64,000 nucleotides of DNA from Campylobacter concisus ATCC 51562 (GTDB lineage Bacteria; Campylobacterota; Campylobacteria; Campylobacterales; Campylobacteraceae), in assembly GCF_000466745.1 (NCBI RefSeq), contig NZ_ANNI01000007.1, forward strand, positions 62,001 to 126,000, in the 5' to 3' direction. The position numbers and the translations under genes are program-made. The notes under the pieces are model-generated. The model was given only the letters and a program-made list of their open reading frames with translations, was not told where the DNA came from and made no database searches. Shown here one piece after another: positions 1-9,034 of this stretch; position 1 is the stretch's first letter; every line of letters begins with the position of its first letter.

Positions 1-226
1 TGTAAATATAGCATTAAGAAGTGGGGTCCTTGACCCTGCTGGCAAAGCAGTAGAGCATGCTTTAAATTCTCTTGGATTTAGCGGTGTATCAAATGTCAGG
101 ATAGGCAAACAAATCGTTTTAGATATCGACGAGAGCGATAAAGCTAAAGCGAATGAGCAGCTAAAAGTGATGTGTGAAGAGCTTTTAGCAAATACCGTCA
201 TCGAAGACTATGAGATTGTGCTATGA
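1..226 (+). CDS. purS: PurS, formylglycinamidine ribonucleotide synthase small subunit (3' part)
   Basis: The gene enters from before the window; the frame is open from base 2 and ends with TGA at 224-226, giving 74 residues. The peptide contains VNIALRSGVLDPAGKAVEHA and ends in TVIEDYEIVL, the usual PurS pattern in which a conserved DPxGxA stretch follows the first strand. PurS is the small structural subunit that joins PurQ and PurL to make FGAM from FGAR in purine synthesis. Its stop overlaps the purQ start as ATGA, so the two are translationally coupled. Only the N-terminal few residues are missing. Confidence 0.93.
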   Translation, partial: VNIALRSGVLDPAGKAVEHALNSLGFSGVSNVRIGKQIVLDIDESDKAKANEQLKVMCEELLANTVIEDYEIVL

Positions 227-888
227 AAGTAGCGATAATACTTTTTCCTGGCACAAACTGCGAAGAAGATACAGCTCACGCATTTAAATTACTTGGATGC
301 CAAACACAGATCATTTGGCACAAAGAAGATAAAATAGATGCTGATCTAGTCGTACTTCCAGGTGGTTTTAGCTATGGAGATTATCTAAGAACAGCTGCAA
401 TAGCCAAATTTAGTCCAGCTATGCAAGCTGTAAAAGAGCATGCAAAAAAAGGTGGCTATATCTTAGGAATTTGCAATGGTTTTCAGATGCTGCTTGAGCT
501 TGGGCTCTTAAAGGGTGCAATGAGAAGAAATGAAAATTTAAATTTCGTCTCAAAATATCACCACCTAAAGGTAATCTCAAATAACAATAAATTCTTAGCA
601 AATTTAGCCAAAAATGAAGTAGTAAATATCCCTATCGCTCATGGCGAGGGCAACTATTATACTGACGAAAACACTCTAAAAGGCCTTTACGACAACGATC
701 AAGTATTGCTAAAATACTGTGATGCTAAAGGCAACGAAATAAATCCAAACGGCTCAGTCGATAGCATAGCTGGAATCTGCGATGAAAGCAAAAGAATATT
801 TGGACTTATGCCTCATCCAGAGCGTGCTTGTGAGAAAATTTTAGGTACAGATGATGGTATGAAGATGCTAAAAGGTCTAGTTTGGTAA
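223..888 (+). CDS. purQ: PurQ, FGAM synthase glutaminase subunit
   Basis: This 221-residue protein is a class I glutamine amidotransferase that releases ammonia from glutamine for PurL in purine biosynthesis. It starts with the PurQ signature KVAIILFPGTNCEED, has the nucleophile elbow GICNGFQML with Cys84, and ends with the catalytic His/Glu in MPHPER (about H198 and E200). Length is normal for the stand-alone PurQ used with PurS. The ATG overlaps the purS stop by four bases. The next gene begins inside its last codons, so the cluster continues as one transcript. In C. jejuni the same order is seen at Cj0513-Cj0514. Confidence 0.96.
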   Translation: MKVAIILFPGTNCEEDTAHAFKLLGCQTQIIWHKEDKIDADLVVLPGGFSYGDYLRTAAIAKFSPAMQAVKEHAKKGGYILGICNGFQMLLELGLLKGAMRRNENLNFVSKYHHLKVISNNNKFLANLAKNEVVNIPIAHGEGNYYTDENTLKGLYDNDQVLLKYCDAKGNEINPNGSVDSIAGICDESKRIFGLMPHPERACEKILGTDDGMKMLKGLVW

Positions 889-2177
889 AACATTTTCTTT
901 TTATCGCCCTACTCGTACTAAATTTATTTGCTGTAAATACCGACGAAGTAAGCGTTTTTGATATGATGGACGAAGCTAGGGAGGATAAATTTGTAAATAG
1001 CCCTACTTCAAATCCAAAAACTCAAAAACCACCAAAAGAACAAGATTTTTCAAGAAAATTTGTGTCACCACAGCCAGAACGTATCACTCCAGAGCAGATG
1101 CGAAACATCGTGCCAACAAACGAGCCAGATATTAGTGTCCCAGACAATCAAGTATATGATAAGATCAAAGTAAAAGAGCTTCTTTTAAAAGCCACAAATG
1201 TGCCAAAAAATGTTGTTATAGGAGAAATTTTTAGTGTTGAGATAGTGGCTGATACGCAAAATGACTTTGAGTTTGAGTTTGAGACACAGCTTGATGAAAC
1301 AAATATCAAATGGCTAAATAAGAAAAATTTTCAATGGGTAAAAAGCGAAGGCAATCAATATGTAGGTACTTTTTATCTTGAGGCAACAAGCATTGACGCA
1401 AAGACTTTAAAAGTTAGCTTAACCCTAAAAAGAAATGGTGAAAACTATCAAAACTCTAGCATAAATATCTTCTTGCCAAAGCTAAAAGAGCTTAGAAGCG
1501 ATGAGAACTACAACCATATCGTGGCCGATAATCTTGAAGTTAAGAAATTTAAGACAACAAAATTTGATGATATAAATAATATCATGGTTGTAGAAATTTA
1601 TGGTAACAACGTAGATCTAAGTGCTTTTAATATAGAAAATAAGACAATCTTAAAGCAAGGCGTAGATACGATAAATGGCGACTTTAACTCACAAAGCGCA
1701 TATTATTTTGCAGTATTTAAGCCAAATAAAAAATCGCTTGACTTTAATTATTACAACCTAAAAAAAGCCAAATTTGAAAGCTTTTCGTTGCCAGTAAGTG
1801 TCGAAGATGACGACGTCAGCACACAAATCGGACTAAACCCAAAACAAAGCGAGTTTAGCACCTATAAAGATGTCATGATCTACTCTTGTGCGGTAATTTT
1901 TATATTATTAGCTATTTGGCGCAGAAGGCTTAGCTACTTTTTCGTAGCAGCCATTTTTATAGCACTTGGAATTTACACCTACAACCCTTTTGGCAAAGCA
2001 GTGCTTAAGCCAGATGTGAGTGTCACTATCCTTCCAACTAAAAATTCAACTGTTTTTTACACATCTCGTAAAAATGAAAATGTTGAAATTTTAGATACAA
2101 AAGACGACTACTCAAAAATTTTATTTGCGGACGGTAAAATCGGCTGGGTAAAAAAGGATAATCTTGTCAAAAATTAG
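882..2177 (+). CDS. Secreted/membrane protein with C-terminal SH3-like domain, function unknown
   Basis: The protein has 431 residues. An N-terminal hydrophobic signal (KHFLFIALLVLNLFAV) is followed by a Pro/Gln/Lys-rich low-complexity stretch (about residues 40-95), a beta-rich periplasmic-looking region (100-310), two close membrane segments (about 334-370) separated by RRR, and a C-terminal module (about 385-431) with GKIGWVKKDNL, the typical end of a bacterial SH3 domain. The start is TTG at 882, overlapping the purQ stop; AAAGG sits six bases before it, which supports this start. Position matches C. jejuni Cj0515, a putative periplasmic protein. The domain layout (beta-rich ectodomain, TM pair, SH3) loosely recalls BatD/aerotolerance-type proteins, but that link is a guess. 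Confidence 0.8.
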   Translation: MVKHFLFIALLVLNLFAVNTDEVSVFDMMDEAREDKFVNSPTSNPKTQKPPKEQDFSRKFVSPQPERITPEQMRNIVPTNEPDISVPDNQVYDKIKVKELLLKATNVPKNVVIGEIFSVEIVADTQNDFEFEFETQLDETNIKWLNKKNFQWVKSEGNQYVGTFYLEATSIDAKTLKVSLTLKRNGENYQNSSINIFLPKLKELRSDENYNHIVADNLEVKKFKTTKFDDINNIMVVEIYGNNVDLSAFNIENKTILKQGVDTINGDFNSQSAYYFAVFKPNKKSLDFNYYNLKKAKFESFSLPVSVEDDDVSTQIGLNPKQSEFSTYKDVMIYSCAVIFILLAIWRRRLSYFFVAAIFIALGIYTYNPFGKAVLKPDVSVTILPTKNSTVFYTSRKNENVEILDTKDDYSKILFADGKIGWVKKDNLVKN

Positions 2178-2832
2178 AGCTTTATTTTTTGCTATTGAGT
2201 TTGTTATCAGCGTTGTTCTAGTCGTCTTTTTTATGTGGCTATTTAATGACAAAAATAGAGCCATAAGAAAATTTTGGGGAAGGTCGCAAAGGTTTTTTGG
2301 TGGATATAAACTTGAAGTGATAGGCGATTTTAGTGATGAAGCAAATATCTTACTCATAAACCACCAAAGCATGCTTGATATCATCGTCATCGAAGAGCTT
2401 CACCCAAAAAATGTTTGCTGGATCGCAAAGGCACAGATCGGTAAAATTCCTATAATTGGTAAAATTTTAAGCTTGCCAAAAATGATAGCAGTTGAGCGTG
2501 AAAATAAACACTCACTTATAAAGCTTTTAAGCGAAGCAAAAGATAGGGTTGAAAATGGTCGCGTTTTAGCGATATTTCCCGAAGGAACTAGATCTCAAAC
2601 CAATAAGCTTTTGCCTTTTAAAGGTGGCGCAAAGATGCTAGTTGAAAAGCTAAATTTAAAAGTTCAGCCTATCGTTATTGTAGGAAGCGATGCGATGAAA
2701 GTAAAAGAATTTAGCTTTAAAAAAGCAGATATCAAGCTCTTTTGCCTTGATTTAGTCGATACTTCAAAAGAAAACTGGCTAGAGGCTACTAGAGAGAGTA
2801 TGCAAAAAGTCCTAGACGAAAATAGAAAATAA
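2164..2832 (+). CDS. plsC: 1-acyl-sn-glycerol-3-phosphate acyltransferase
   Basis: This 222-residue inner-membrane enzyme transfers the second acyl chain to lysophosphatidic acid in phospholipid synthesis. The catalytic motif NHQSMLD (H67 and D72, HX4D) and the substrate motif FPEGTRS (138-144) are intact, after one N-terminal membrane segment (about residues 8-26). The start is TTG at 2164, inside the end of the preceding gene, with AAGGA five bases upstream. It is the second successive TTG start in this cluster. The gene corresponds to Cj0516 in C. jejuni. It is the last gene of the visible purine/lipid transcript; the fluoride channel gene crcB that I recall next to it in C. jejuni is not here. 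Confidence 0.93.
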   Translation: MSKIRALFFAIEFVISVVLVVFFMWLFNDKNRAIRKFWGRSQRFFGGYKLEVIGDFSDEANILLINHQSMLDIIVIEELHPKNVCWIAKAQIGKIPIIGKILSLPKMIAVERENKHSLIKLLSEAKDRVENGRVLAIFPEGTRSQTNKLLPFKGGAKMLVEKLNLKVQPIVIVGSDAMKVKEFSFKKADIKLFCLDLVDTSKENWLEATRESMQKVLDENRK

Positions 2833-2931
2833 ATTTGGCTTTGCAAATTTACAAAGTCCCCCCTGCTCTATATCATTATCTATAAAAATTTGATTTTATA
2901 TACTAGAAATTTTTATCAATAAATTTAAAAT

Positions 2932-2951
2932 GGTCTAGCGGGAGCTAGACC
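2932..2951 (-). terminator. Terminator hairpin after the chemoreceptor gene
   Basis: A perfect 8-bp stem, GGTCTAGC / GCTAGACC, closes a four-base loop 28 bases beyond the stop of the minus-strand chemoreceptor gene. On the minus strand it is followed by ATTTTAAATTTA. It may also stop readthrough from plsC, which converges on it, because A/T runs flank both sides. Confidence 0.7.
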
Positions 2952-2979
2952 TAAAAATATTAGCTTAAGAGGTAAGCTT

Positions 2980-4956
2980 TCAAGTCCTAAAGACACTAAG
3001 TTTTGAATTTAATGCATCTGTCATCTTGTTTAGATGTTCTGCTGCTGAAGCTATCTCTTCGACGCTTCTAGCATTTTCAGATGAAATTTGGTTGATATTT
3101 GAGATGCCTTCCATGATTTCATTTACATTTTTGCCAGTTGCGATGTAGTCTTGCATAGTCTTATCAGACATTGCTATAGCGTTATTCATCGTTTCACTCA
3201 TAACATTTATAGTTTTTTCAACATCGCTTGCCACGTGAGTTAGCTCTTGGATCTGTTTAGAGTTGATACCCATTTGCTCACTACTATCATTGATCGCTTG
3301 AACGATGACATTGATAGTTGCATTTATCTCAGTTAAACTCTTTTGAGTCCTCTCAGCTAGCTGTCTAACTTCATCAGCAACAACGGCAAAGCCACGTCCA
3401 TGCTCACCTGCTCTTGCAGCCTCAATAGCGGCATTAAGTGCAAGTAAATTTGTTTGATCAGCTATATCATTGATAACAACAAGAACTGATTTTACCTGCT
3501 CGGCATCACGGCTAAGTTGATCGATCTTATCAGCCATTTGATTTTCTACATTAGCAGAGTCAATAATCTGCGCCGATAGCGATCTTATAGCTTCAGTTGC
3601 CGTTTTTATATGTATGCTTGCTTTTTGAAGGTCATCTTTGCCAGCTTGAGCTACCGCTAAAGATTCTTTCATATTCTCTTGCATTACTTTACATCTTTGA
3701 TTTGTCTCTTCCACTATTTCAGTTGATTTTTCTACACGTTTGCCTGTTTGAAGAGATGTAGAACTAAGCTCATTTGCAACGGAACTATTTTCACTTGAAA
3801 GGTGCTTTGTATCACTTATTAATACCCTTATTCTTTCAATAAAATCATTTATATCTTTACTTATTTTAGCTATTTCATCTTTACCATAAATAGGAATTTT
3901 AATTGTAAAATCAGATGTTATCGCATTTAAATTTGTTCCTAGTCTATCAATAGGATTTGCAACCATCTTCTTAAGCAAGAACATCGAAACAGCTATCAAA
4001 AGTAAGGTAACTATGACGCTTGCTATGATGAAATTTTTACTAACTACTTTTAGTGGTGTTAAAAAATCATCAGTAACAGCTGAACCTAAAACCATCCAGT
4101 CTAGTTTATCAAATGACTCAAAAGCAACTATGCAGTCAACCCCATCAATTATAATAGGCTCAATACCCTTTCCTTTTTTAACAATATTATCCATAGTAGT
4201 TTTTAATTCACTACTTAGCTCTTGATTTGCCTTGGTTGGATGAAAGTCAAATTTACCAGTTTTAGTATTGTAAAGAGAAAAATATCCATGCTTACCAAGT
4301 TTCATCTCAGAAAAAGTCTTTTTCATATTGTTTAATCCCTCGGTAGGATCATAACCAACAAATAAAATTCCTATTACCTCGTTATTTTCAATAATAGGAT
4401 CATAAATACTCATATAGTTGCGTCCAAATAAATTTACAACGCCTATATACCTCTCTTTATTCATGATATTTTTATAGGCTTGACCGTTTTTGTCAATCAT
4501 CGTACCAACAGCTCTACTACCATCAGCCTTCGTCACCGATGTACTAACTCTTAAAAAATTATCACCTGATTTTGCAAAAATCGTTGAAATTCCACCTTTT
4601 GTAGCTTTATTAAATTTATCCAGAATATCGTAGTTGTTGTTTAAAATACCATTTTGAGATATTAGATCTATCGCTTCGTATTTGTCAGTCTTGCTCATCT
4701 GGTGATTAGTTGAAATTTTTCCGATCATCTCTTTAAAAACACTCATTATCAGCTCTGCACTACTTACATTATCTTTTTCAAATAATTTAACCGTATTCAT
4801 AGCAAGCTGGACGTTTTGTTCTACTGTTGTAAGCACACCATCTTTTATCTCGCGCTCTAAAATATTTGACGTATATACAACAAAACATGTCATAGATACT
4901 GCCAAAACCGTAGCAATCGTTGCTGAAACTTTTACCAAAATGCTTCGTAAATTCAT
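2980..4956 (-). CDS. Methyl-accepting chemotaxis protein with Cache sensor
   Basis: The 658-residue chemoreceptor has an N-terminal membrane segment (about 10-30), a periplasmic region of roughly 280 residues, a second membrane segment (about 310-330), a HAMP region, and a cytoplasmic signalling domain with the highly conserved hairpin [20 protein letters not shown]. The ectodomain contains [12 protein letters not shown] and [10 protein letters not shown], which fits a Cache3/Cache2-type sensor rather than a four-helix bundle. Its ligand cannot be told from sequence. The protein ends in KLSVFRT and lacks the C-terminal pentapeptide that tethers CheR/CheB in some bacteria. The ATG has AGGAG seven bases upstream. 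It is a single-gene transcript, with its own -10 box upstream and a hairpin terminator downstream, and stands between plsC and htpG. Confidence 0.93.
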   Translation of the reverse strand: MNLRSILVKVSATIATVLAVSMTCFVVYTSNILEREIKDGVLTTVEQNVQLAMNTVKLFEKDNVSSAELIMSVFKEMIGKISTNHQMSKTDKYEAIDLISQNGILNNNYDILDKFNKATKGGISTIFAKSGDNFLRVSTSVTKADGSRAVGTMIDKNGQAYKNIMNKERYIGVVNLFGRNYMSIYDPIIENNEVIGILFVGYDPTEGLNNMKKTFSEMKLGKHGYFSLYNTKTGKFDFHPTKANQELSSELKTTMDNIVKKGKGIEPIIIDGVDCIVAFESFDKLDWMVLGSAVTDDFLTPLKVVSKNFIIASVIVTLLLIAVSMFLLKKMVANPIDRLGTNLNAITSDFTIKIPIYGKDEIAKISKDINDFIERIRVLISDTKHLSSENSSVANELSSTSLQTGKRVEKSTEIVEETNQRCKVMQENMKESLAVAQAGKDDLQKASIHIKTATEAIRSLSAQIIDSANVENQMADKIDQLSRDAEQVKSVLVVINDIADQTNLLALNAAIEAARAGEHGRGFAVVADEVRQLAERTQKSLTEINATINVIVQAINDSSEQMGINSKQIQELTHVASDVEKTINVMSETMNNAIAMSDKTMQDYIATGKNVNEIMEGISNINQISSENARSVEEIASAAEHLNKMTDALNSKLSVFRT

Positions 4957-4988
4957 TTTGTCTCCTTTTTCTAAAAATTTTAGCCTTG

Positions 4989-4994
4989 ATTATA
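4989..4994 (-). promoter_or_regulatory. -10 box of the chemoreceptor gene
   Basis: On the minus strand TGCTATAAT gives a consensus TATAAT with a TG one base upstream (extended -10), 33 bases before the ATG at 4956. Campylobacter sigma-70 promoters usually have a strong -10 with TG and no clear -35, which fits. The sigma factor is inferred; I saw no sigma-28 or sigma-54 motif here. Confidence 0.6.
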
Positions 4995-5117
4995 GCACTA
5001 TTTTAAATAAACTTTATACAAGAATGCATAATTAATAATATTTAATAAATTATCATTATTATTTTATTCATAAACTATAACTTTTTTGAAATTATTTTAA
5101 AAAATTAATTTAAAAAT

Positions 5118-5138
5118 CTTGATAGTAATGCTATCAAG
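5118..5138. promoter_or_regulatory. HAIR-like inverted repeat, possible HspR operator for htpG
   Basis: CTTGATA, seven bases, TATCAAG: a perfect 7-bp inverted repeat with a seven-base spacer. The HspR operator (HAIR) consensus is CTTGAGT-N7-ACTCAAG, so five of seven positions in each arm match, with exactly the right spacer. It lies 28 bases before the TATAAT of the htpG promoter and 66 bases before the htpG ATG, a sensible place for a heat-shock repressor. No CIRCE (HrcA) element is visible. Function is inferred. Confidence 0.5.
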
Positions 5139-5165
5139 GTTAAGTATATTTTTATCACTTTATGT

Positions 5166-5171
5166 TATAAT
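5166..5171 (+). promoter_or_regulatory. -10 box of htpG
   Basis: A perfect TATAAT, preceded by T-rich DNA (TATATTTTTATCACTTTATG), stands 33 bases before the htpG ATG. AAGGAAAAG follows as ribosome binding site. The placement predicts a leader of about 25 bases. Confidence 0.6.
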
Positions 5172-5203
5172 CTGCCAAAAATTTTAAAACAAGGAAAAGA
5201 AAA

Positions 5204-7060
5204 ATGCCAGATAAATTTGAATTTCAAACCGAGGTCAATGACCTTTTAAATTTAATGATCCACTCTCTTTACTCAAACAAAGAGATATTTTTAAGAGAGC
5301 TCATATCAAACTCAAATGACGCTCTTGACAAGCTAAACTACCTTTGCTTAACTGATGAAAAGTATAAAAGCTTAAGCTACACTCCAAGGATCGACATCAA
5401 AGTAGATGAAAAAGCTAAAATTTTAACGATCAGCGACAACGGTATCGGCATGGATAAAGACGAGCTTATCGCAAATTTAGGCACCATTGCAAGAAGTGGC
5501 ACAAAGGGTTTTATGCAAAGCTTAAGCGGTGACGCAAAGAAAGATAGCTCGCTGATCGGCCAGTTTGGCGTTGGCTTTTACTCAGCGTTTATGGTGGCAA
5601 GTAAGATCGAGGTTATAAGCAAACGTGCGCTTGGCGATAAGGCTTATAAATGGACATCTGATGCAAAAAGCTACGAGATCGAAGATGCTAAAAAAGATGG
5701 CTTTGGTACGGATATTATCTTACATTTAAATGACGATGAATTTGCAAATTCTTGGCGCATCGAAGAGATAGTCAAAAAGTACTCAAACCACATCCCTTAT
5801 CCTATATTTATGGATAAAGAGAGCTATGTCGCACCAAAAAAAGGCGAAAAAGAGGGCACTTATGAGACTAAAAACGAGCAGATCAACAAGGCAAACGCGC
5901 TTTGGAGGCTAAATAAAGCCAGCCTGAAAGAGCAAGACTACAACGACTTTTATAAGCAAATTTCACACGATAGTAGCGATCCGCTCTTTTATATCCACAC
6001 AAAAGCTGAGGGTAAGATCGAGTACTCGACACTATTTTATGTGCCAAGCACGGAGCCGTTTGACCTCTTTAGGGTTGATTATCAAAGTGGCGTAAAGCTC
6101 TATGTAAAAAGAGTCTTTATCACAGATGATGCAAAAGAACTCTTGCCGCCATATTTAAGATTCATCAAGGGTATCATTGATGTTGAGGATCTACCATTAA
6201 ATGTAAGCCGTGAAATTTTACAAGAAAATGCGATCATGAGAAGCGTCAAAGAGCAAAGCGTGAAGAAAATTTTAAGCGAGCTTGCAAAGCTAAAAGATAA
6301 CGATCGTAAAAAATACATAAAATTTTACAAACTATTTGGCAAGGTTTTAAAAGAGGGGCTTTATGGATTTAACGCTGAAAAAGAGCAAATTTTAGATCTT
6401 TGCCTATTTAAAAGTTCAAAAAGAGACGGACTTATCAGCCTAAAAGAGTACAAAGAAGCGATGAAAGAGGATCAAAAGTCGATCTACTACATCAGCGGCA
6501 ACAATGAAAATATGCTAAGAAATTCTCCGCTTCTTGAGAGTTTTAAGAAAAACGACATCGAAGTGCTTATTATGGATGAAGAGATCGATACGATCGTTAT
6601 GCCAATGGTCAATGAATTTGACAAAACACCTCTAAAATCAGTCTCACACGCTGATATAAATGATGAGATCAAAAGCGGTGAGAAGGTCGATGAGAGCAAG
6701 GTTGCAAACACGCTTGTTAAAATGAAAGAAATTTTAAAAGACGAGGTAAAAGATGTAAGACTAAGCTCAAGACTCTCAAGCTCCGCTGCGGTGTTAATTT
6801 ATGATAAAAACGATCCTGATTATGCTATGCAAGAGATGCTAAAACAGATGGGACAAAGCGCAAATGCTCCAAAAGTTAAGCCGATCTTGGAGATCAATGC
6901 TGATCATGAAATTTTTGCAAAACTTGAGAAAAATGAGGCGATGATTTACGACATCGCACCTTTGCTTCTTGATATGGCAAGGCTAAATGAGGGCATGAGC
7001 CTAGAAAATCCAGCTAAATTTTCAGAACTTCTAACAAAAGTGATGATAAAAGCTATATAA
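5204..7060 (+). CDS. htpG: HtpG, Hsp90-family chaperone
   Basis: The 618-residue cytosolic ATP-dependent chaperone has the GHKL ATPase signatures in order: [12 protein letters not shown] (about 35), [19 protein letters not shown] (about 80), and [14 protein letters not shown] (about 123), then the middle domain with [15 protein letters not shown]. Length is normal for bacterial HtpG. ATG with AAGGAAA upstream. It is flanked by its own promoter with a HAIR-like repeat and by a hairpin terminator, so it is probably a single-gene heat-shock transcript. The orthologue in C. jejuni is Cj0518. Confidence 0.97.
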   Translation: MPDKFEFQTEVNDLLNLMIHSLYSNKEIFLRELISNSNDALDKLNYLCLTDEKYKSLSYTPRIDIKVDEKAKILTISDNGIGMDKDELIANLGTIARSGTKGFMQSLSGDAKKDSSLIGQFGVGFYSAFMVASKIEVISKRALGDKAYKWTSDAKSYEIEDAKKDGFGTDIILHLNDDEFANSWRIEEIVKKYSNHIPYPIFMDKESYVAPKKGEKEGTYETKNEQINKANALWRLNKASLKEQDYNDFYKQISHDSSDPLFYIHTKAEGKIEYSTLFYVPSTEPFDLFRVDYQSGVKLYVKRVFITDDAKELLPPYLRFIKGIIDVEDLPLNVSREILQENAIMRSVKEQSVKKILSELAKLKDNDRKKYIKFYKLFGKVLKEGLYGFNAEKEQILDLCLFKSSKRDGLISLKEYKEAMKEDQKSIYYISGNNENMLRNSPLLESFKKNDIEVLIMDEEIDTIVMPMVNEFDKTPLKSVSHADINDEIKSGEKVDESKVANTLVKMKEILKDEVKDVRLSSRLSSSAAVLIYDKNDPDYAMQEMLKQMGQSANAPKVKPILEINADHEIFAKLEKNEAMIYDIAPLLLDMARLNEGMSLENPAKFSELLTKVMIKAI

Positions 7061-7068
7061 AATTTGTA

Positions 7069-7088
7069 AGCCCAAAGAAATTTGGGCT
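7069..7088 (+). terminator. Terminator of htpG
   Basis: A perfect stem AGCCCAAA / TTTGGGCT with a GAAA loop begins nine bases after the htpG stop and runs into TT. GNRA-type loop and position make this a convincing intrinsic terminator. Confidence 0.8.
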
Positions 7089-7172
7089 TTAACCTACTTC
7101 TATAATTTTTTAATTTCATATATTTATTTATTGTCTTTATTGCAGTAAAAATTTAATTGTGTAAGTCAAATT

Positions 7173-7194
7173 TCCCACGCCAAAAGACGTGGGA
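7173..7194 (-). terminator. Terminator of the mfrABE operon
   Basis: TCCCACG and CGTGGGA form a 7-bp stem around an eight-base loop, six bases beyond the mfrE stop. On the minus strand it is followed by AATTTGACTT. It faces the htpG terminator, so the two convergent transcripts each have their own stop. Confidence 0.75.
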
Positions 7195-7199
7195 TAAAT

Positions 7200-8057
7200 T
7201 TACGCTATCTTGGTAGCGTCGATGATATTTAGATCAAGTCCAAGATCTTCAACAGATAGTCCAAGTGCAAGACCTACAAGCTGAGATAGGTGAATGATTG
7301 GCTTTCTCACGTTTGAATGGTTTTCATCTTGATATCTCTCTTGGTAGATGTCAAGTTGCATTTGACAAAGTGGGCATGGTGTGACAACTACGTCAGCGCC
7401 GTTTTCATCGGCGTTATTTACGATCTGGCTTGACATTTTTCTTACAGATGTGCCGGCTGGATAACTAGCGTGAAATCCGCAGCAATCAAGTCTTTTCTCA
7501 AATGGCACAATAGTAGCGCCAAGTGCGCCTACAACGGTTTCAAAGCTCTTTGGATTGACTGAGCTTTCTCTATTGTGCAGATCTTTTTCAGGTCTTAGGC
7601 TATGGCAGCCGTAAAATAGCGCTACTTTTAGCCCACTAAGTGGTTTAACAACCTTTGCTTTTAGCGTTTCTACGTTTTGATAAAGCACCCAAAGAAGGCT
7701 TGTGATCTCAGTTGAGCCATTATATTTCATATTGCCCTCAGCCAAGAAAGTATTTATGCGGTCCTTTGCACCCTTATCAAGTGTAGTTTTAGCTCTTGTT
7801 AGAGTTAGCATACAAGTTGAGCATGTAGTAAGCATCGGCATATTCATCTGCTCTGCAAGCGCTATGTTTCTAGCATTTGCCACAAGCGTAGCGATAGGAT
7901 CGACGTCTTGTGCTTGTTGGGCACCACAGCAGCTCCAGCCCTTTATCTCGTGAAGCTTCCAGCCAAGTATCGGAGCGATAGCCTCAAGCGACATCTTAGC
8001 CTCTTTAGCTGCTTGAGAGAGTACGCATCCTGGGAAAAAAGCGAATTCGTTTTGCAT
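7200..8057 (-). CDS. mfrE: MfrE, CCG-domain subunit of periplasmic methylmenaquinol:fumarate reductase
   Basis: The 285-residue protein carries two cysteine-rich CCG domains of the heterodisulfide-reductase/SdhE type. First repeat: FFPGCVLS (C11), WSCCGAQ (C43, C44), CSTC (C79, C82). Second repeat: FYGCHS, LDCCGFH, CPLC. Such domains bind an iron-sulfur cluster and in this enzyme link the quinol pool to the MfrAB part; the protein has no obvious membrane helix. In C. jejuni the gene was first called sdhC (Cj0439) and the complex was later shown to be a fumarate reductase. It lies two bases after mfrB and ends the operon mfrA-mfrB-mfrE. Confidence 0.9.
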   Translation of the reverse strand: MQNEFAFFPGCVLSQAAKEAKMSLEAIAPILGWKLHEIKGWSCCGAQQAQDVDPIATLVANARNIALAEQMNMPMLTTCSTCMLTLTRAKTTLDKGAKDRINTFLAEGNMKYNGSTEITSLLWVLYQNVETLKAKVVKPLSGLKVALFYGCHSLRPEKDLHNRESSVNPKSFETVVGALGATIVPFEKRLDCCGFHASYPAGTSVRKMSSQIVNNADENGADVVVTPCPLCQMQLDIYQERYQDENHSNVRKPIIHLSQLVGLALGLSVEDLGLDLNIIDATKIA

Positions 8058-8059
8058 AA

Positions 8060-9025
8060 TTACTCCTTACTAGCAGCTTTGCGAGCCGCATTTATCATTT
8101 TTACTAGATCATCATGTCCTTCTATGTCCTCTTCTCCGAAAATATGAAGTGGATTCATCTTACCTGCAAGCATTAAATTTGCAGCGATATCCATTTTGCC
8201 CATATTTCTAAACACTCCCTCAGAGCGAAGCGCAAGCTTGATCTCATTTAGTCTGCCTGAGCTATCAACTAGATCGGTTAAGAACGCCTCAGCGTGATCT
8301 GGTCCCATACCATCATCAAAGCCTTTTTGTATAGCCATAATGCGAAGATCAGTTATATCCTTGCATGCGCTTATGCCTTTTGGACAGCGATCAGCGCACT
8401 CTTGGCACTTTACACACATCCAAAGGCCATTATCTATAGCTGGTTTTAGATGCGGCATAGGATCTTTGCTACGTGAGTCAAAGGCCGCTCTATAAGCATG
8501 CACAAAGACAAATGGCTGCATATAATCGCTCGCATCAGCTTCAAGTTTATTGCACTCACTAGCGCACGCTCCGCAAAGTATGCAGTCCCATTCAAGCGCT
8601 ACTTTTTCGTACTCTTTTTGACTTTGCTTACAGCCTTTTTCTGCGCTAAATTCTGACTTAGCTGTAATGCTAGGCCTAATCTTGCGTAAATTTTCGATAC
8701 TTGGCTCCCAGTCCACCATAAGATCAGAGATGACCCTGAAATTTCCAAGTGGAGAAATTCTTATGCTATCTGGATTGTCATACTCCGCCAAAAGCTCATT
8801 CATCTTTGTATCACAGGCTAGATATGAGTGGCCATTTACTCTAACAGCACACGCTCCACATATCGCTGAACGGCAAGATGCTGTGAAATTTAGCGTCGCA
8901 TCTTTTTTTTGTTTGATATCAAGAAGCACTGTTAAAAGAGTTTTGCCTTTGATCTCTTCATTTGTTAGCTCATAAGTTGATTCATATTTTTTAGTTCCGT
9001 CAAAGCGGTCGATAATAATTTTCAT
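8060..9025 (-). CDS. mfrB: MfrB, iron-sulfur subunit of methylmenaquinol:fumarate reductase
   Basis: The 321-residue protein has an N-terminal plant-type [2Fe-2S] domain (C51, C56, C59 and C71 in CRSAICGACAV...LAC) and a C-terminal ferredoxin part with CILCGACASEC and CVKCQECADRCPKG for the further clusters. It passes electrons from MfrE to the flavin in MfrA. It has no export signal of its own and is probably carried to the periplasm with Tat-targeted MfrA. The spacing to mfrA (nine bases) and mfrE (two bases) indicates one operon. It corresponds to Cj0438. Confidence 0.93.
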   Translation of the reverse strand: MKIIIDRFDGTKKYESTYELTNEEIKGKTLLTVLLDIKQKKDATLNFTASCRSAICGACAVRVNGHSYLACDTKMNELLAEYDNPDSIRISPLGNFRVISDLMVDWEPSIENLRKIRPSITAKSEFSAEKGCKQSQKEYEKVALEWDCILCGACASECNKLEADASDYMQPFVFVHAYRAAFDSRSKDPMPHLKPAIDNGLWMCVKCQECADRCPKGISACKDITDLRIMAIQKGFDDGMGPDHAEAFLTDLVDSSGRLNEIKLALRSEGVFRNMGKMDIAANLMLAGKMNPLHIFGEEDIEGHDDLVKMINAARKAASKE

Positions 9026-9034
9026 CCTAGCTCC

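Noticed and set aside
5020-5080. Fur-box-like AT-rich stretch (ATTATCATTATTATT) before htpG and the chemoreceptor gene
   Set aside because: Only a half-match in a very AT-rich gap, and neither neighbour is an iron gene.
5104-5160. CIRCE (HrcA) element upstream of htpG
   Set aside because: No TTAGCACTC-N9-GAGTGCTAA; the repeat present fits HAIR better.
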